Counted from the first letter of the stretch, positions 8,018 through 17,415 are shown. The stretch: 64,000 nt of DNA from Pseudomonas sp. TH31 (GCF_016650815.1 NZ_JAEKEZ010000029.1:1-64000); one strand, 5' to 3'. The notes: generated by a model not told the origin, from the sequence alone. Numbers and translations: made by a program.

Positions 8018-9312
8018 CTATTGGGAGGCTGACTTCAGTTCTTCAATTTCAGCCTTCAAGGTTTTGATCGCAGACACCAGGTAAGGAATCAGCCCGGTGT
8101 AATTCACGCGCCAGATGTCCTCGGCCGAGTCAGGGTCCGCAGGGGTAACCAGTAGCGGAGCGACCTCAAAGAGCTCCTGCGCGATTACGCCGACCTCGTG
8201 GTGCGGATATTCCGTGGAATCGAGGAAGTCACGGCGATCGAACTCAACCGGCCGGATCGCCATAATTCGATCAAGGCCGTCAGTGATCTCAATGTCGTTG
8301 ATTTTCAACCGGCGATCAGAACCTTGGCTTACCGCGCCCGGCACGTTCAGGTTGCCCGCATAGGTGTAGGCCATGGTCGGCCCGGACGCCGTATTGTTTG
8401 AGTTTACCGACCTCCAAGTGAAGCCGCCAACGCCGCTGCCCTGGTTAACCACAAATTGCCCGTCACCCTGCCCAGTCGGATTCCAGCCTATGTATAGGCC
8501 TTGTTGCGATCCGTAAAATGTGGCCGGCGCGGTGACTCCTACCTCCACTGCAGCTATGCGATTGTCACTTCTGCCAGTGCCGCCCTTTTGGGTCGGAACA
8601 ACGCTCTCGATTGCCACGGATCCCAACCCGAGCGCGGTCCTTGCTGCTGCCTGAGTATTACCGCCTGTGCCGCCTTGCGCTACAGATAGAGGCGTGCTCA
8701 TGCCGGTAATTTTTGGCACTTGCAGCTCAAGCGGAACCGCTAAAACACCATCGTAGCTGTAGGACATATTCGGCCCGGTTGCGGTGTTATCTGCGTTCAC
8801 CGATCTCCAGATGAACCCGCCAGATCCATTGCCCCGGTTAACCACAAATTGCCCGTCCCCCTGCCCAGTCGGACTCCAGCCCATGCATAGGCCTTGTACC
8901 GTGTACAGCGCCGCCGCAGAGGTTATAGCGACTTCAGCAAACTTTGCCCTTCCATCGGTTCGCCCTGTGCCGCCCTTTGCGAGCGGCAAGACGTCGTAGT
9001 TACCGGTGGTGCCGAGCGCGGCCATCTTCGGGCCGTAAGTATTCACCCAATCGCGCACCTGGTCGGACAAACCCTTCTGATAACCCTGTACTGGTGTTAT
9101 TGCGTAACTGGCGCCAGCAACTGTCGGCCCTAGATATGGTGGAAGGATCGAGATCACCGTGTCACTTGCGACGTTTCCAAGCTCGTACTGGCGACCATCA
9201 GGTCCAATGAAGGCGTCCCCAACCCGGTATTTGCTGCAAAACCGGTATTGACGCCAGTGACGGTTGTGGAATTTTGGGTAACAGAAACCGTTCCCAGTCT
9301 GTGCCAGGGCAT
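8018..9312 (-). pseudogene. Tail fibre with C-terminal S74 chaperone domain, frameshifted near the N-terminus
   Basis: The protein has two copies of a module containing GGTGRxDxR and GDGQFVVN (about residues 85-180 and 220-300). It ends in a peptidase S74 intramolecular chaperone domain starting SDRRLKINDIEI and finishing with a coiled coil (IKTLKAEIEELKS). The true start is the ATG at 9312 (MPWHRLGTVSVTQNSTTVTG) with AGGA upstream. One base is missing in the CCGGG stretch at 9223-9227, which shifts the frame after about residue 29. From there the second frame continues with RVGDAFIGPDGRQYELGN to the end. Confidence 0.75.
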
Positions 9313-9334
9313 AGTTGAGTCCTATATAAAGAGG

Positions 9335-10015
9335 TTAAACGGCGAGTTTTGCGAAAACGGCCGGCATGAAAAATGCGAAGGGATTGTTGAAACCGTCAGT
9401 GACGGCGTAGAGCGTCCCCGTGCTAAAACTCCAAAGGGTTTTTACTAAACGCCCAGAGGGTGAACCGGTCACCATGTTCATACCAAACGTGTTGATAAGC
9501 AGATATTCGTTTTCTGGGAAGTTGAATGACACCGTGTAAAAACTTCGCGTGCTAGATGTCGCGGTGGTTTCGGATCGGACATAGGTCCAGTTTTGAAACG
9601 CTCGCGTGAACAGAGCAGTAGGAGTGCCAGAGTCAAACAGCAACTTGGAAGAACCATCCCACAATCGCATCCCATAAGTTGCGGCTGGTTGAGCACCGAA
9701 AGTAGCCGCGAAGTACCGACCGTTCGGCTGGTTTGTATTTACGTCGTACGCCCGAACGTAAAATCCGGTCCAGTTCCCCGCTGAACCGATGATCTGCATC
9801 GCAGTGAGACCGGCAATACCTCCTGTGTCAGGCCGGCAAAAGACCAGCGGTGGCTCTTGACTGGTGATAACTCGAGGAAAGGCAGTAGTTGACCCAAGTC
9901 CGGACTCCTGCGTCGGCGCGTATCGGCCGCTACAGATAACGTTGAGGCGGGCGAACTCGGAATCGATCACCACCTGGTTGCTGTTGTTGATAAAGCTAAG
10001 TCCGTAACTCGCCAT
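9335..10015 (-). CDS. Putative tail tip or fibre-associated protein
   Basis: 226 residues starting MASYGLSFINNSNQVVIDSEF, a beginning shared by small phage proteins encoded just upstream of tail fibres. The rest is predicted beta-rich (YFAATFGAQPAATYGMRLWD). No catalytic motif. It overlaps the preceding 82-residue gene by one base and precedes the tail fibre, so it is probably a virion component. Confidence 0.5.
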   Translation of the reverse strand: MASYGLSFINNSNQVVIDSEFARLNVICSGRYAPTQESGLGSTTAFPRVITSQEPPLVFCRPDTGGIAGLTAMQIIGSAGNWTGFYVRAYDVNTNQPNGRYFAATFGAQPAATYGMRLWDGSSKLLFDSGTPTALFTRAFQNWTYVRSETTATSSTRSFYTVSFNFPENEYLLINTFGMNMVTGSPSGRLVKTLWSFSTGTLYAVTDGFNNPFAFFMPAVFAKLAV

Positions 10016-10263
10016 CAGGCAAACCTTATGACCATTAAACGCATGGTTCCACTGGTGGAAAGACTGGCCGCGAAAGTGCGTGTGTAGTTGTAAACACGCG
10101 CAACTCCCGAAAGCATCTCTGTTTCTAACTGGAAGGATGTCGATTCGTTATAGGGGCCTACCGGGATCACGATTGCGACCGAGTTCGTAGCATCGCAGCC
10201 GGCCACTGCGAAATCCTGACTCCCTTTTGCTTGGGTAGCAAAGGTGACCAAAGTCGACAGCAC
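10015..10263 (-). CDS. Short phage protein next to the deletion junction
   Basis: 82 residues from a GTG at 10263 (LSTLVTFATQAKGSQDF), ending LMVIRFA and overlapping the next gene. The reading frame stays open upstream to 10298 without a ribosome binding site, so the annotated start may lie inside a longer original gene whose 5' part was lost. Family not recognised; position suggests a tail-tip protein. Confidence 0.45.
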   Translation of the reverse strand: MLSTLVTFATQAKGSQDFAVAGCDATNSVAIVIPVGPYNESTSFQLETEMLSGVARVYNYTRTFAASLSTSGTMRLMVIRFA

Positions 10264-10342
10264 TAGCAGGGGCTGTGGCGGGTGGAAAAGATGGTCTTGT
10301 TAAAACGTACGGAGCACTAATACTCGAAACGGATCTTGGACT
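10264..10342 (-). other. Probable scar of the lost tail module
   Basis: 79 bp between the head-tail connector gene and the first fibre-region gene. In phages with this head module the neck, tail tube, tape-measure and tail-tip genes (more than 10 kb) lie exactly here. Only short broken frames are present, for example one reading SKIRFEY then stop. Confidence 0.5.
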
Positions 10343-10843
10343 TTAAGCTCTTACGGCAAACAGCCCCCGCCTCTGCAAATAATCCGCAAACTGCGTTGCG
10401 CTCGGCCGATCTGGCGCCGCCGGTAACAGTCGGCCACTGGTGTTGGAAATCGTCGCGTACTCGCGAGTTACCGCGCCTTCGACACGCTCCAGGGTGATTG
10501 CACCTTTGCGCTTCTCCACCGGGTCGATATCGTCCTGATGAATCTCAGCAGCCAAAGCCATCTGGCCGTACTGAATTCGCGCCGGCAGGTAGTTGTCGGG
10601 CTTGATCTGCTGATCTAGCTCGACACCTCGGCGCGGCCAAGCCAGGGCCTGATCGCTGTCCGTCTTGCGCCCCTTCCAAGTCTTGCCTTCCATCGCCAAG
10701 GCGGCCCGGCGGAGCAGTGCTTCTTGCGCGACAACATCGGCAGGAATGACCGCGCCAAACTTCACGGCGTACATGGCCAAGTCCTCGGCGGATGCATAGC
10801 TTTCGGCGTCCGGCTTGCCGGTGCCGTCCTCGATGATGAGCAT
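10343..10843 (-). CDS. Head-tail connector (DnaT-like putative ssDNA-binding family)
   Basis: 166 residues starting MLIIEDGTGKPDAESYASAEDL, with an ALLRRAALAMEGKTWKGRK helix and ALAWPRRGV segment. Databases usually name this family putative DnaT-like ssDNA-binding protein, but its constant place after the capsid gene indicates a neck connector. It is the last identifiable head-neck gene before the missing tail module. Confidence 0.7.
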   Translation of the reverse strand: MLIIEDGTGKPDAESYASAEDLAMYAVKFGAVIPADVVAQEALLRRAALAMEGKTWKGRKTDSDQALAWPRRGVELDQQIKPDNYLPARIQYGQMALAAEIHQDDIDPVEKRKGAITLERVEGAVTREYATISNTSGRLLPAAPDRPSATQFADYLQRRGLFAVRA

Positions 10844-10846
10844 GGG

Positions 10847-11062
10847 TCAGTCCTTGGGTTTGTTCAGGTCAGCGCCTGCCTTCGCAGGTGCGGCGCGGTA
10901 CTCAGCCTTCAGCGTAGCCTTCGGCGGCTTCTCGACTTCGCCGCCACGGTCTTCCGTGACATTGGCATCGATGATGATCAGGCCTTCCTTTTTGGCGATT
11001 GCCTTCACGTCATCTTCGTAGCGGTGGAACGGGCCCGGCAGATACCAGATGTTATCAGTCAT
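10847..11062 (-). CDS. Small head-region protein
   Basis: 71 residues from the ATG at 11062 (MTDNIWYLPGPFHRYEDDV), with GGAG nine bases upstream; the earlier in-frame start at 11089 has no such site. Acidic-to-basic, Lys/Glu-rich C-terminus. Between capsid and connector, so probably a head completion or decoration protein; no family recognised. Confidence 0.5.
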   Translation of the reverse strand: MTDNIWYLPGPFHRYEDDVKAIAKKEGLIIIDANVTEDRGGEVEKPPKATLKAEYRAAPAKAGADLNKPKD

Positions 11063-11115
11063 CACTGTCACTCCGCTGCGCCAGGGCATTATGCCCCGGC
11101 GCAGTCATCAGGTGG

Positions 11116-12084
11116 TTACTTGGAGGCGTCGCCGATCAGAGCAACACCGGCGGTGTCCTTGATGCTGGCTGCGGTTTTGTCCCAGTTGGTGCCGGTGGCG
11201 AGCGCGGCGCTGGATGGCGACTTGCCGCCGTTTGCGACATCCCAGGTGTAACCCTTGATGCCGAGACCGAAGGTGTAGTCCACCTGGATGGTCGTGGTGA
11301 TGCGCTCGTTACCGTTGTTGGTCTGCACGTTCGAGATGATGTCTCGGTTGTCGTGCACCAGCGCGGCACCAGCCGACAGCCCCAGGATGATTTCCTTGTT
11401 CGGCGTGCCGGCTTGAGCAAGCGCCGGCGCATCGGTGACGATCGAGGTCTTGCCGAGGATGTCGACAACGCGAACGTTGCCGGCCTGGAACAGGTTGTTC
11501 GGGTTGGCGAGGCCCTGCCCGACCAGCTTGTGCCAGGTGGTGCCCTGCATGACTTGAGCAACCAGATTCTGGCTGGCGTCGCCGAACTTCGCGTGCGCGC
11601 TGTTCAGACCGGACTGGGAGATACCCAGAGTGGCCGACACGTCATTCACCGCACCTGCTTGCGCAGTAATGGCCGCCACCAGTGCAGCGATCGCGGTGTT
11701 CAGCTGATCCTTCAGCAGCACTTCAGCGAAGGCGCGGCTAGCGACTTCAACGCCTTGCGCAGTCGGACGCTGCAGCCAGGTCATTTGCGACGGCTCGTAA
11801 CGAATCGGACCGAAGCCACCTGCCACTTTCACGGTGGTGTCTTGCAGTTCGGTCAGGTCGACCGGAGTCACCACCGAGTTGGCGCCGTAGCGGTTCACGC
11901 GACGCTGAGCTGCACCGAGGTTCTGGAAGAACGACTCTTGCAGGAAGTCACCGGTGAAGCCATTCGGCGACAGCACAATCGCGCCGTTGCTGGCTGCGTT
12001 GAACGCCTCCAGCATTTGGTCCAGCGTCTCGAGAGTCGCTGGCATGATGTAATCGTTGAAAACCTGCATTTGAGACAGGGACAT
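11116..12084 (-). CDS. Major capsid protein
   Basis: 322 residues starting MSLSQMQVFNDYIMPATLETL. Assigned by size, by position right after the scaffold gene and by the family features: a helical N-terminus, then GGFGPIRYEPSQMTWLQRP, and a C-terminal segment with DYTFGLGIKGYTWD. No signal peptide or protease domain. The coat would assemble around the scaffold encoded just upstream. Confidence 0.82.
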   Translation of the reverse strand: MSLSQMQVFNDYIMPATLETLDQMLEAFNAASNGAIVLSPNGFTGDFLQESFFQNLGAAQRRVNRYGANSVVTPVDLTELQDTTVKVAGGFGPIRYEPSQMTWLQRPTAQGVEVASRAFAEVLLKDQLNTAIAALVAAITAQAGAVNDVSATLGISQSGLNSAHAKFGDASQNLVAQVMQGTTWHKLVGQGLANPNNLFQAGNVRVVDILGKTSIVTDAPALAQAGTPNKEIILGLSAGAALVHDNRDIISNVQTNNGNERITTTIQVDYTFGLGIKGYTWDVANGGKSPSSAALATGTNWDKTAASIKDTAGVALIGDASK

Positions 12085-12100
12085 GGGTCAAATCCTTAAT

Positions 12101-12805
12101 TTAGGGGAGATCAGAGAACCGGGACGCGATTGCCGCCGTGCGCTCTGCTTTGGTACCGCCGATGTTTCCTTTTGCGGCCCCGCCGCCACCTCCAGCACCG
12201 CCGGCCCCGCCGCCAGATGCCTTACTACCCGCGATCAACGGCGCGAACGCCGTGTCGTTTGCGAATTCTGCTTTCAGCTCATCCAGCGTTGCCGCCGAGA
12301 GCTTGCCCTGGGCGTCGAGCACGACCACCACAGGCTTCCCGTCGCGCTGCTCGACGCTCAAACGGCGCTCGATGTGCGGCAACAGGGCTTTGGCGCTACC
12401 TGGGATTGCCAGGGCAGACGCGATATCAGTAGCGGTACGGCCGACGGTCAGATCCCGGATCTGAGTGCTCAGCGTTCCACGCTCCTGTTCCAGCATGCCG
12501 TTCAGCTCAGCTTCGCGACGGTTGAATTTTTCGGACCAGGACTTTTCAAGCTCTTCGACGTTGCCGGACTTGCGCGCATTCTCTTCGCGCTCCAGGCGGG
12601 CTTGGTCTTCGGCGTCCTTGCGGGCCTTGTCGGCAGTCTTCTTCTCGTCCAGCAGTTCCTGGACTTTGGACTTCAGGCCCGAGACATCCTCGGGCTGCGG
12701 CAGACCTTCGATGCCGAGGACGTACTTGCCGTCTTTCTCGACGTAGAGCGTTTTAGCGGAGTCATCGAGACCATCCAGAGTGTCCAGCTGATATTTCAAA
12801 CCCAT
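12101..12805 (-). CDS. Capsid scaffolding protein
   Basis: 234 residues. The central part (about 45-120) is almost entirely charged helix (KVQELLDEKKTADKARKDAE), as expected for a scaffold coiled coil. A Gly-rich linker (GGGAGGAGGGGGAAKGNIGG) precedes a short C-terminal helix that would contact the coat protein. Directly upstream of the capsid gene with a 16-bp gap. Confidence 0.82.
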   Translation of the reverse strand: MGLKYQLDTLDGLDDSAKTLYVEKDGKYVLGIEGLPQPEDVSGLKSKVQELLDEKKTADKARKDAEDQARLEREENARKSGNVEELEKSWSEKFNRREAELNGMLEQERGTLSTQIRDLTVGRTATDIASALAIPGSAKALLPHIERRLSVEQRDGKPVVVVLDAQGKLSAATLDELKAEFANDTAFAPLIAGSKASGGGAGGAGGGGGAAKGNIGGTKAERTAAIASRFSDLP

Positions 12806-12850
12806 GTGCTTGTCTCCCAGAGACGATTTGCAGGCCCTGCCCGCAGATAT

Positions 12851-12872
12851 GAAAAAACCGGCTCATGGCCGG
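12851..12872 (-). terminator. Weak rho-independent terminator
   Basis: On the minus strand a 5-bp CCGGC/GCCGG stem with a 5-nt loop is followed by six U residues. It lies between the Tad2-like gene and the scaffold gene and could lower head-gene expression unless the polymerase is antiterminated. Confidence 0.5.
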
Positions 12873-12893
12873 CTTGTAGAAATCAAAGGTGGA

Positions 12894-13391
12894 TCAATCG
12901 ATCAGTTGCCAGTCATCTGCGAGCATGTCGGTCTGAGAGGCGAGCCAGCCCGGCTGCATCTCGCCGGTCGCTGTCTTCATGTTGATGTGAGGATTGATTG
13001 TGAATGCGCCAGTGATACCGGCCTTGTGGTACGCGCTACCCTCACGGGCCTCGCTGACAACCGAGCCAGGATCGAGCACGAGCCACATGCCCTTGCCGTT
13101 CCAGCCAGCGCGCGCGACCTTGAAGCCTTTCTTTAGAGCCTCGACAGCCAAACCGAAGCTCATGCCATCAGTTGCCCGATAGGCGTTATCGAGTTGCGCC
13201 TTGGGCGACCAACTGATGTACCCGGTGTGGTCTGGGTGGTTTGGTGCACCACCATCGGTGTACTCAACCAGATAGCCGTCGTCCGCACCGTTCTCATCGG
13301 CAGGCAGTTCCCAGCCGCGATATGCGTTGTAGGCGAGCCGGGTCATGGCCAGAGCTAGAATGATTTTGGTGCCAATGAAGCGCTGAGTCAT
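12894..13391 (-). CDS. DUF2829 protein (Tad2 family, putative anti-Thoeris sponge) with an extra N-terminal domain
   Basis: 165 residues. The C-terminal half (from about residue 76) reads MSFGLAVEALKKGFKVARAGWNGKGM, the DUF2829 signature. DUF2829 is the Tad2 family, whose characterised members bind and sequester the cyclic ADP-ribose-type signal of Thoeris; some also bind cyclic dinucleotides. The N-terminal half (RFIGTKIILALAMTRLAYN, then a YISWSP segment) is a separate phage domain. The ATG at 13391 has GGAG upstream. It sits within the head operon, between MuF and scaffold, so it would be made late. The anti-defence role is inferred from family only. Confidence 0.72.
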   Translation of the reverse strand: MTQRFIGTKIILALAMTRLAYNAYRGWELPADENGADDGYLVEYTDGGAPNHPDHTGYISWSPKAQLDNAYRATDGMSFGLAVEALKKGFKVARAGWNGKGMWLVLDPGSVVSEAREGSAYHKAGITGAFTINPHINMKTATGEMQPGWLASQTDMLADDWQLID

Positions 13392-13404
13392 GAATGTCTC
13401 CAGG

Positions 13405-14492
13405 TTATTTGATGCCCGACCGTTCGAAGGCAAGCGGTTCAAGTGCTCGCATCTGCAAAAGGGTCAGAGGTTTGAAATTGCGATCAAGCTGAAGCTCGGA
13501 GAATCGTTCGATGCTCAGGCCGCCTTCGCGGAAAAGCTTGGCGCGGACCAGGCCGATAGCCTTGTCCTGAAACGCCGCCGGCTGCTGCTTTAGCCAGTCG
13601 TAATAGCTGAGGTCCGCGCGGACCTGCTGCGGACCGTCATCACCGATGGATGCCCGCGTGGCGTCCTTGGCGAACAGAGCGCTGAAGCGCGTGACTGCCA
13701 CCACCGTCGAGCGGCAGTTGATGTGGATCGGCGGGCGCGGACCCTCGGTCAGTTTGAACCGCCGCTTGTCGAGCGTCCGGCATTGGCTGGTCGTCTTCGT
13801 ATCCAGGGTGCTGACCCACTCCACCGCCTGCACGACATCGGCGTTCTCTTTCAGCGTCTCCATGCGCGCCTGGGTGGCGACGTGCTGCACCGCAGTCCGA
13901 ACAACTGCACCGGCATTCCGATTGGTCGTGGCCAGGATGCCGTCGTTGTACTGGAGCGCCTTGGTGCCCCGAATGTTCTTGATGATCTGGAAGTTGGTCT
14001 GGCCTTCGAAGAAGCCCTGCCGGATCGCGCCTGTGAGGCGCTGCCGCTCAGTGGCGGTAAAGCCATCAATGAAAGACTTGAGCAGCTTGCCGCCATCAGC
14101 GCCGCGCACGCTGAGCGGGTTGCCGAGGATGGCCGCCCTGATTGCGGCAGCACCCGGCACCGCCGCATCGAACGAGACGCCAACCGGCGCCGCCCGGGTC
14201 AGGCTGGTCGCCTCAAACTCGGCTTCGTAGTTGGCAATATCGACCAGGTCGAGGTTCAGCTTCTCGCTGTACCGATTGAAGATGCCCAACAGCAGGCTAT
14301 CGACCTCACTCAGCAACCGTTCCAGGCGGGCCACGGTGTAATCCGTCAGATCGGTCCGGGTCAGCCGCTCACGTATCGAGCGGTCAATCTCCTTGAGGAA
14401 AGGCCCGAACTTGGCGACCTCCCCGACTTCAGTTGCTCGAGGAAAACTGCGTGCCGAATCGTGGCATCAAGGATTGCCTGGTTGGCTGCCAT
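13405..14492 (-). pseudogene. MuF-like minor head protein, frameshifted
   Basis: SPP1 gp7/Mu F-type head morphogenesis protein. The N-terminal frame starts at the ATG 14492 (MAANQAILDATIRHAVFLEQ), overlapping the portal stop. The run of four G on the coding strand (plus-strand 14421-14424) is one base short, so the reading frame shifts after about residue 23. The other frame continues (EVAKFGPFLKEIDRSIRERL) to 13405. The C-terminal region has the MuF signature: WVSTLDTKTTSQCR, then a GPRPPIHINCRS segment with conserved His and Cys. Confidence 0.78.
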
Positions 14493-15927
14493 TCGGGATT
14501 ACCTCGGTGTCGTCCAGAGCGGGCCCAGGGCTTTCAGTTTCCAGTTCGTCGCGGATCTGGTCGTCGGTCTTCTCGGGATTGATCACCCCGCGATCGCGCA
14601 GGTACTGCCAGAAGTCGCCCGCCGGCAGCTTGCCGCCCTGCACTGCGTTGAACAGTGCGGTGAGGATCGTTGCGTCCAGGCTGATCTGGCTGAAGTCCTG
14701 ATTGAGCTTATAGAGTGCTTCACCGGCAGCGTTCGTGAACTCGGCCATCCAGACCAGACACTGGCTGTAGGCCTCGCTGACGTTACTGACCACCAGCGAA
14801 AGGACGCTGTGTTCGGCGGCGCTGTCGTTGTCAGCCTGGGTGGCGGTCTTCACCGCGCTGCCCCGCTCGATCAGCCTGGCGCCGAGCGACACCATGTCCT
14901 CTTTCTTGCCGTCCATGGCCTCTTTGGCCACGGTGTTCGGCTGAGCCTGCATCATTCCGCACGCCCCACCTTGTGGGAGCAACCACGGCGCGCGCGATCC
15001 AAGGAAGATGCCTTGTCCCTCCAGATGGTCGCGCCATTGATCGCTGAGCCCGGACATCCACGGTTGAGGCTGACCCACCAGGTAGGCAGCCTCTTCGTAA
15101 TCAGCGCTGTTGCGGTAATGGCCGATGTTGATTTCGGCCATGTCGTACAGCGGCGAGTCGTCAATGCTGGTGTCGTTGTTCTCGCTGCCCAGGAATTGGA
15201 ACGGGATCACCTTCCATTGCTGGCCGGCGCCATTCAGCGGCGAGAAAGGAGCCGTGACCATCGTTGTGGTGCTGCTGCCCTCTTCCCAGACTTCCTGCGT
15301 GTAGACGCCAGCAGCATCGAGCCGAAGCACTCGGTACTGCACAGCTTCCTCACTGCCGAAACCATCATCGGTATCGATGTCGACCGTTTCACGCAGCACG
15401 ACCAGGCTCAGCAGGTGCTGACCACCAACCTTGCGCGTCTTCCAGTTGATGATCGATTCGGCGACGTAGCTGGCAACGCTTGCCCTGGCCCGACCTGATT
15501 GCTCGTCCGCCTTGCTCACGCTGCCCGACTTCACGGCAGCGTAATCCACCAGCAGGCCATGGCGGCCGACTTCGAGCAGATGCCCGATGACCGATTGCGA
15601 CTGCTGGTAAACACTCACGCCCTGCCCGTCGATGTCCTTGGACACGTAGTCGAGTGCGCCGGGAATCGTCAGCGTTGGCCATGTGCGGAAGACCGCGCCT
15701 ACCAAGCTGTGTTTCGTCCGCCCCGTGGCGTTGTAGAACACGGCGCGCTTCTTGTACGCGTCGTAGCGAGCCTTGTTGTCTGCGCTCTCGTCCGACGCGT
15801 TCGGTCGCGGCAGGTAGTGGTCGCCTGCTGCCTTGATGGTTTCCGAGCCTTTGCAGACGTCGCGCACCAGGCGCCAGCGGTTTTTCGCCGCGACGTACTC
15901 GGGGCGAGTGAAAGTGACGTCGCTCAT
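14467..15927 (-). CDS. Portal protein (DUF4055 type)
   Basis: 486 residues starting MSDVTFTRPEYVAAKNRWRL. The N-terminal YKKRAVFYNATGRTKHSLVG segment and overall length fit the DUF4055 portal-like family. It forms the dodecameric DNA entry ring of the head. Its ATG overlaps the terminase stop (TGATG), and its end overlaps the MuF start, which is the usual tight terminase-portal-MuF coupling. Confidence 0.82.
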   Translation of the reverse strand: MSDVTFTRPEYVAAKNRWRLVRDVCKGSETIKAAGDHYLPRPNASDESADNKARYDAYKKRAVFYNATGRTKHSLVGAVFRTWPTLTIPGALDYVSKDIDGQGVSVYQQSQSVIGHLLEVGRHGLLVDYAAVKSGSVSKADEQSGRARASVASYVAESIINWKTRKVGGQHLLSLVVLRETVDIDTDDGFGSEEAVQYRVLRLDAAGVYTQEVWEEGSSTTTMVTAPFSPLNGAGQQWKVIPFQFLGSENNDTSIDDSPLYDMAEINIGHYRNSADYEEAAYLVGQPQPWMSGLSDQWRDHLEGQGIFLGSRAPWLLPQGGACGMMQAQPNTVAKEAMDGKKEDMVSLGARLIERGSAVKTATQADNDSAAEHSVLSLVVSNVSEAYSQCLVWMAEFTNAAGEALYKLNQDFSQISLDATILTALFNAVQGGKLPAGDFWQYLRDRGVINPEKTDDQIRDELETESPGPALDDTEVIPNGSQPGNP

Positions 15928-17414
15928 CAGCGTGCAAATCCCATTTTGATTTTCGTGGCCGGCTTCCTCGCGCTCTTGGCGACAGCGAAGTACCGGAATG
16001 CGTCGGAGCCGTGGGACGTCCAGTCATGCAGTGGCTTGTCTTTCCAGCAGCCCTTCTTGTCGTCCCACTCTTTGCGGTAGTTCTCGAGCGCAGTGATGCC
16101 CCCTTCGCACTTCGATTCGTCGAAGGCGCACTTGGACAGAATCTCGCGAACCTGCTCAATGCCATCGTCCACCCCTATCTTCGGGACAACCTGGAACGTC
16201 ATTCGGTAGACCTGACCATCGATCTCGTAGCCTTCTCGAGCAATGTCTTTACGAGTCTTCGCATCACTGCCGAACTCGCGGTTCTCGATGTCGTGCGGCC
16301 CCCAGTGCTCGGAGTAGGTGTAGCCCTTGTCCTTAAGCACCTTCATGTAGTGCCGCAGGCCTTCGCCCGAGTTCTCGTAGTAGTCGATGACGTGATATTC
16401 GGTGCCGACTTGACGCACGAACCAGATGGCCGTGGAGTCGCTGACGCCGATATCCCAGAAGGTCATCACCGGCAGGTGGCTGTTGTCCGGCATCACGCCT
16501 ATGCGTTGCTGGGCGTAGAGCTTGGTCAGTTGCTGCGCGTAATAGGCGCCTTCGACCGACTGTTGGAAGGCTTCGACCGGGATCGATGGGTATTCCCGCT
16601 TCATGTCGTCGCCGAGTGTCCTCTCCTTGGCCGCGTACCAGGCGCGCTGGCCGTCATCGGTGACGATCCCGTGCTTGGCGTGCAGTTCGCTGAAGTAATC
16701 GGACAGGCGCTGCGGGATGACCACGTCTGTCGGGTCAAGCCAGTAGGCTTTGTTCTTCCACCAGGAGAAGAAGAAAAACTTCCAGTCCAGTAAGCCCAAG
16801 GTCACACCAGCCAGTTGCTGACGTTCCGCACTCTGCGAGTAATCGAAGAAGTAGCCGGCCCGACCTTCCGCCGTCGATTCAATCGTGACGAAACAGTCGG
16901 TGGCCACGGCCTCAAATGCACCGGTGACGATCTCGCGGGCCTTGTGTGGAAACTTGGCGCAGATCTTCCCGAACTCAGACACATGCAGGTAACGCAGTGT
17001 GCCGCCTCGGAATGAAGTGGAGACATAGACCGAGCCGCCCTTACTGAACACCAGCTCACCGGCGGAATCGTTGCTCGCCGGATTGGCGGCGCGGATCTCG
17101 GCCGGCAGGTTGTCGTAGGCGTACTTCACCTTCTCCCGGAACAGGCGCTTGGCGTCGTTCAGGGTGTGAGCGATCAGCGCGCACTTGGCAGACTCGAACA
17201 ACGCGGCATCGAGCTGGATGATGCAGCACTCGGTAGTAAAGCCAAGCTGCCGAGCCTTCAAGATGATGTTCCGGGTGTGCATCCCGTCGAAGTATTCGAT
17301 CTGCTCGTCCGTCATCCGGAAGCGGACCTTCTTACCCTGCTTATCGTTGATGAAGTAGAGATTGTTGATCCGCCAACGCTTGTCCCGGAGCAGCTTCATG
17401 TGCTCGGGCTTCAT
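15927..17414 (-). CDS. Terminase large subunit
   Basis: 495 residues; ATP-driven DNA packaging motor and nuclease. The ATPase part has NIILKARQLGFTT (Walker A-like) and a VSEFG segment as Walker B equivalent. The nuclease part starts with a metal-binding Asp in MTFWDIGVSDSTAIWF and ends with HDWTSHGSDAFRYFAVAK. Placed between the small subunit and the portal. Appears intact. Confidence 0.9.
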   Translation of the reverse strand: MKPEHMKLLRDKRWRINNLYFINDKQGKKVRFRMTDEQIEYFDGMHTRNIILKARQLGFTTECCIIQLDAALFESAKCALIAHTLNDAKRLFREKVKYAYDNLPAEIRAANPASNDSAGELVFSKGGSVYVSTSFRGGTLRYLHVSEFGKICAKFPHKAREIVTGAFEAVATDCFVTIESTAEGRAGYFFDYSQSAERQQLAGVTLGLLDWKFFFFSWWKNKAYWLDPTDVVIPQRLSDYFSELHAKHGIVTDDGQRAWYAAKERTLGDDMKREYPSIPVEAFQQSVEGAYYAQQLTKLYAQQRIGVMPDNSHLPVMTFWDIGVSDSTAIWFVRQVGTEYHVIDYYENSGEGLRHYMKVLKDKGYTYSEHWGPHDIENREFGSDAKTRKDIAREGYEIDGQVYRMTFQVVPKIGVDDGIEQVREILSKCAFDESKCEGGITALENYRKEWDDKKGCWKDKPLHDWTSHGSDAFRYFAVAKSARKPATKIKMGFAR

Positions 17415-17415
17415 G

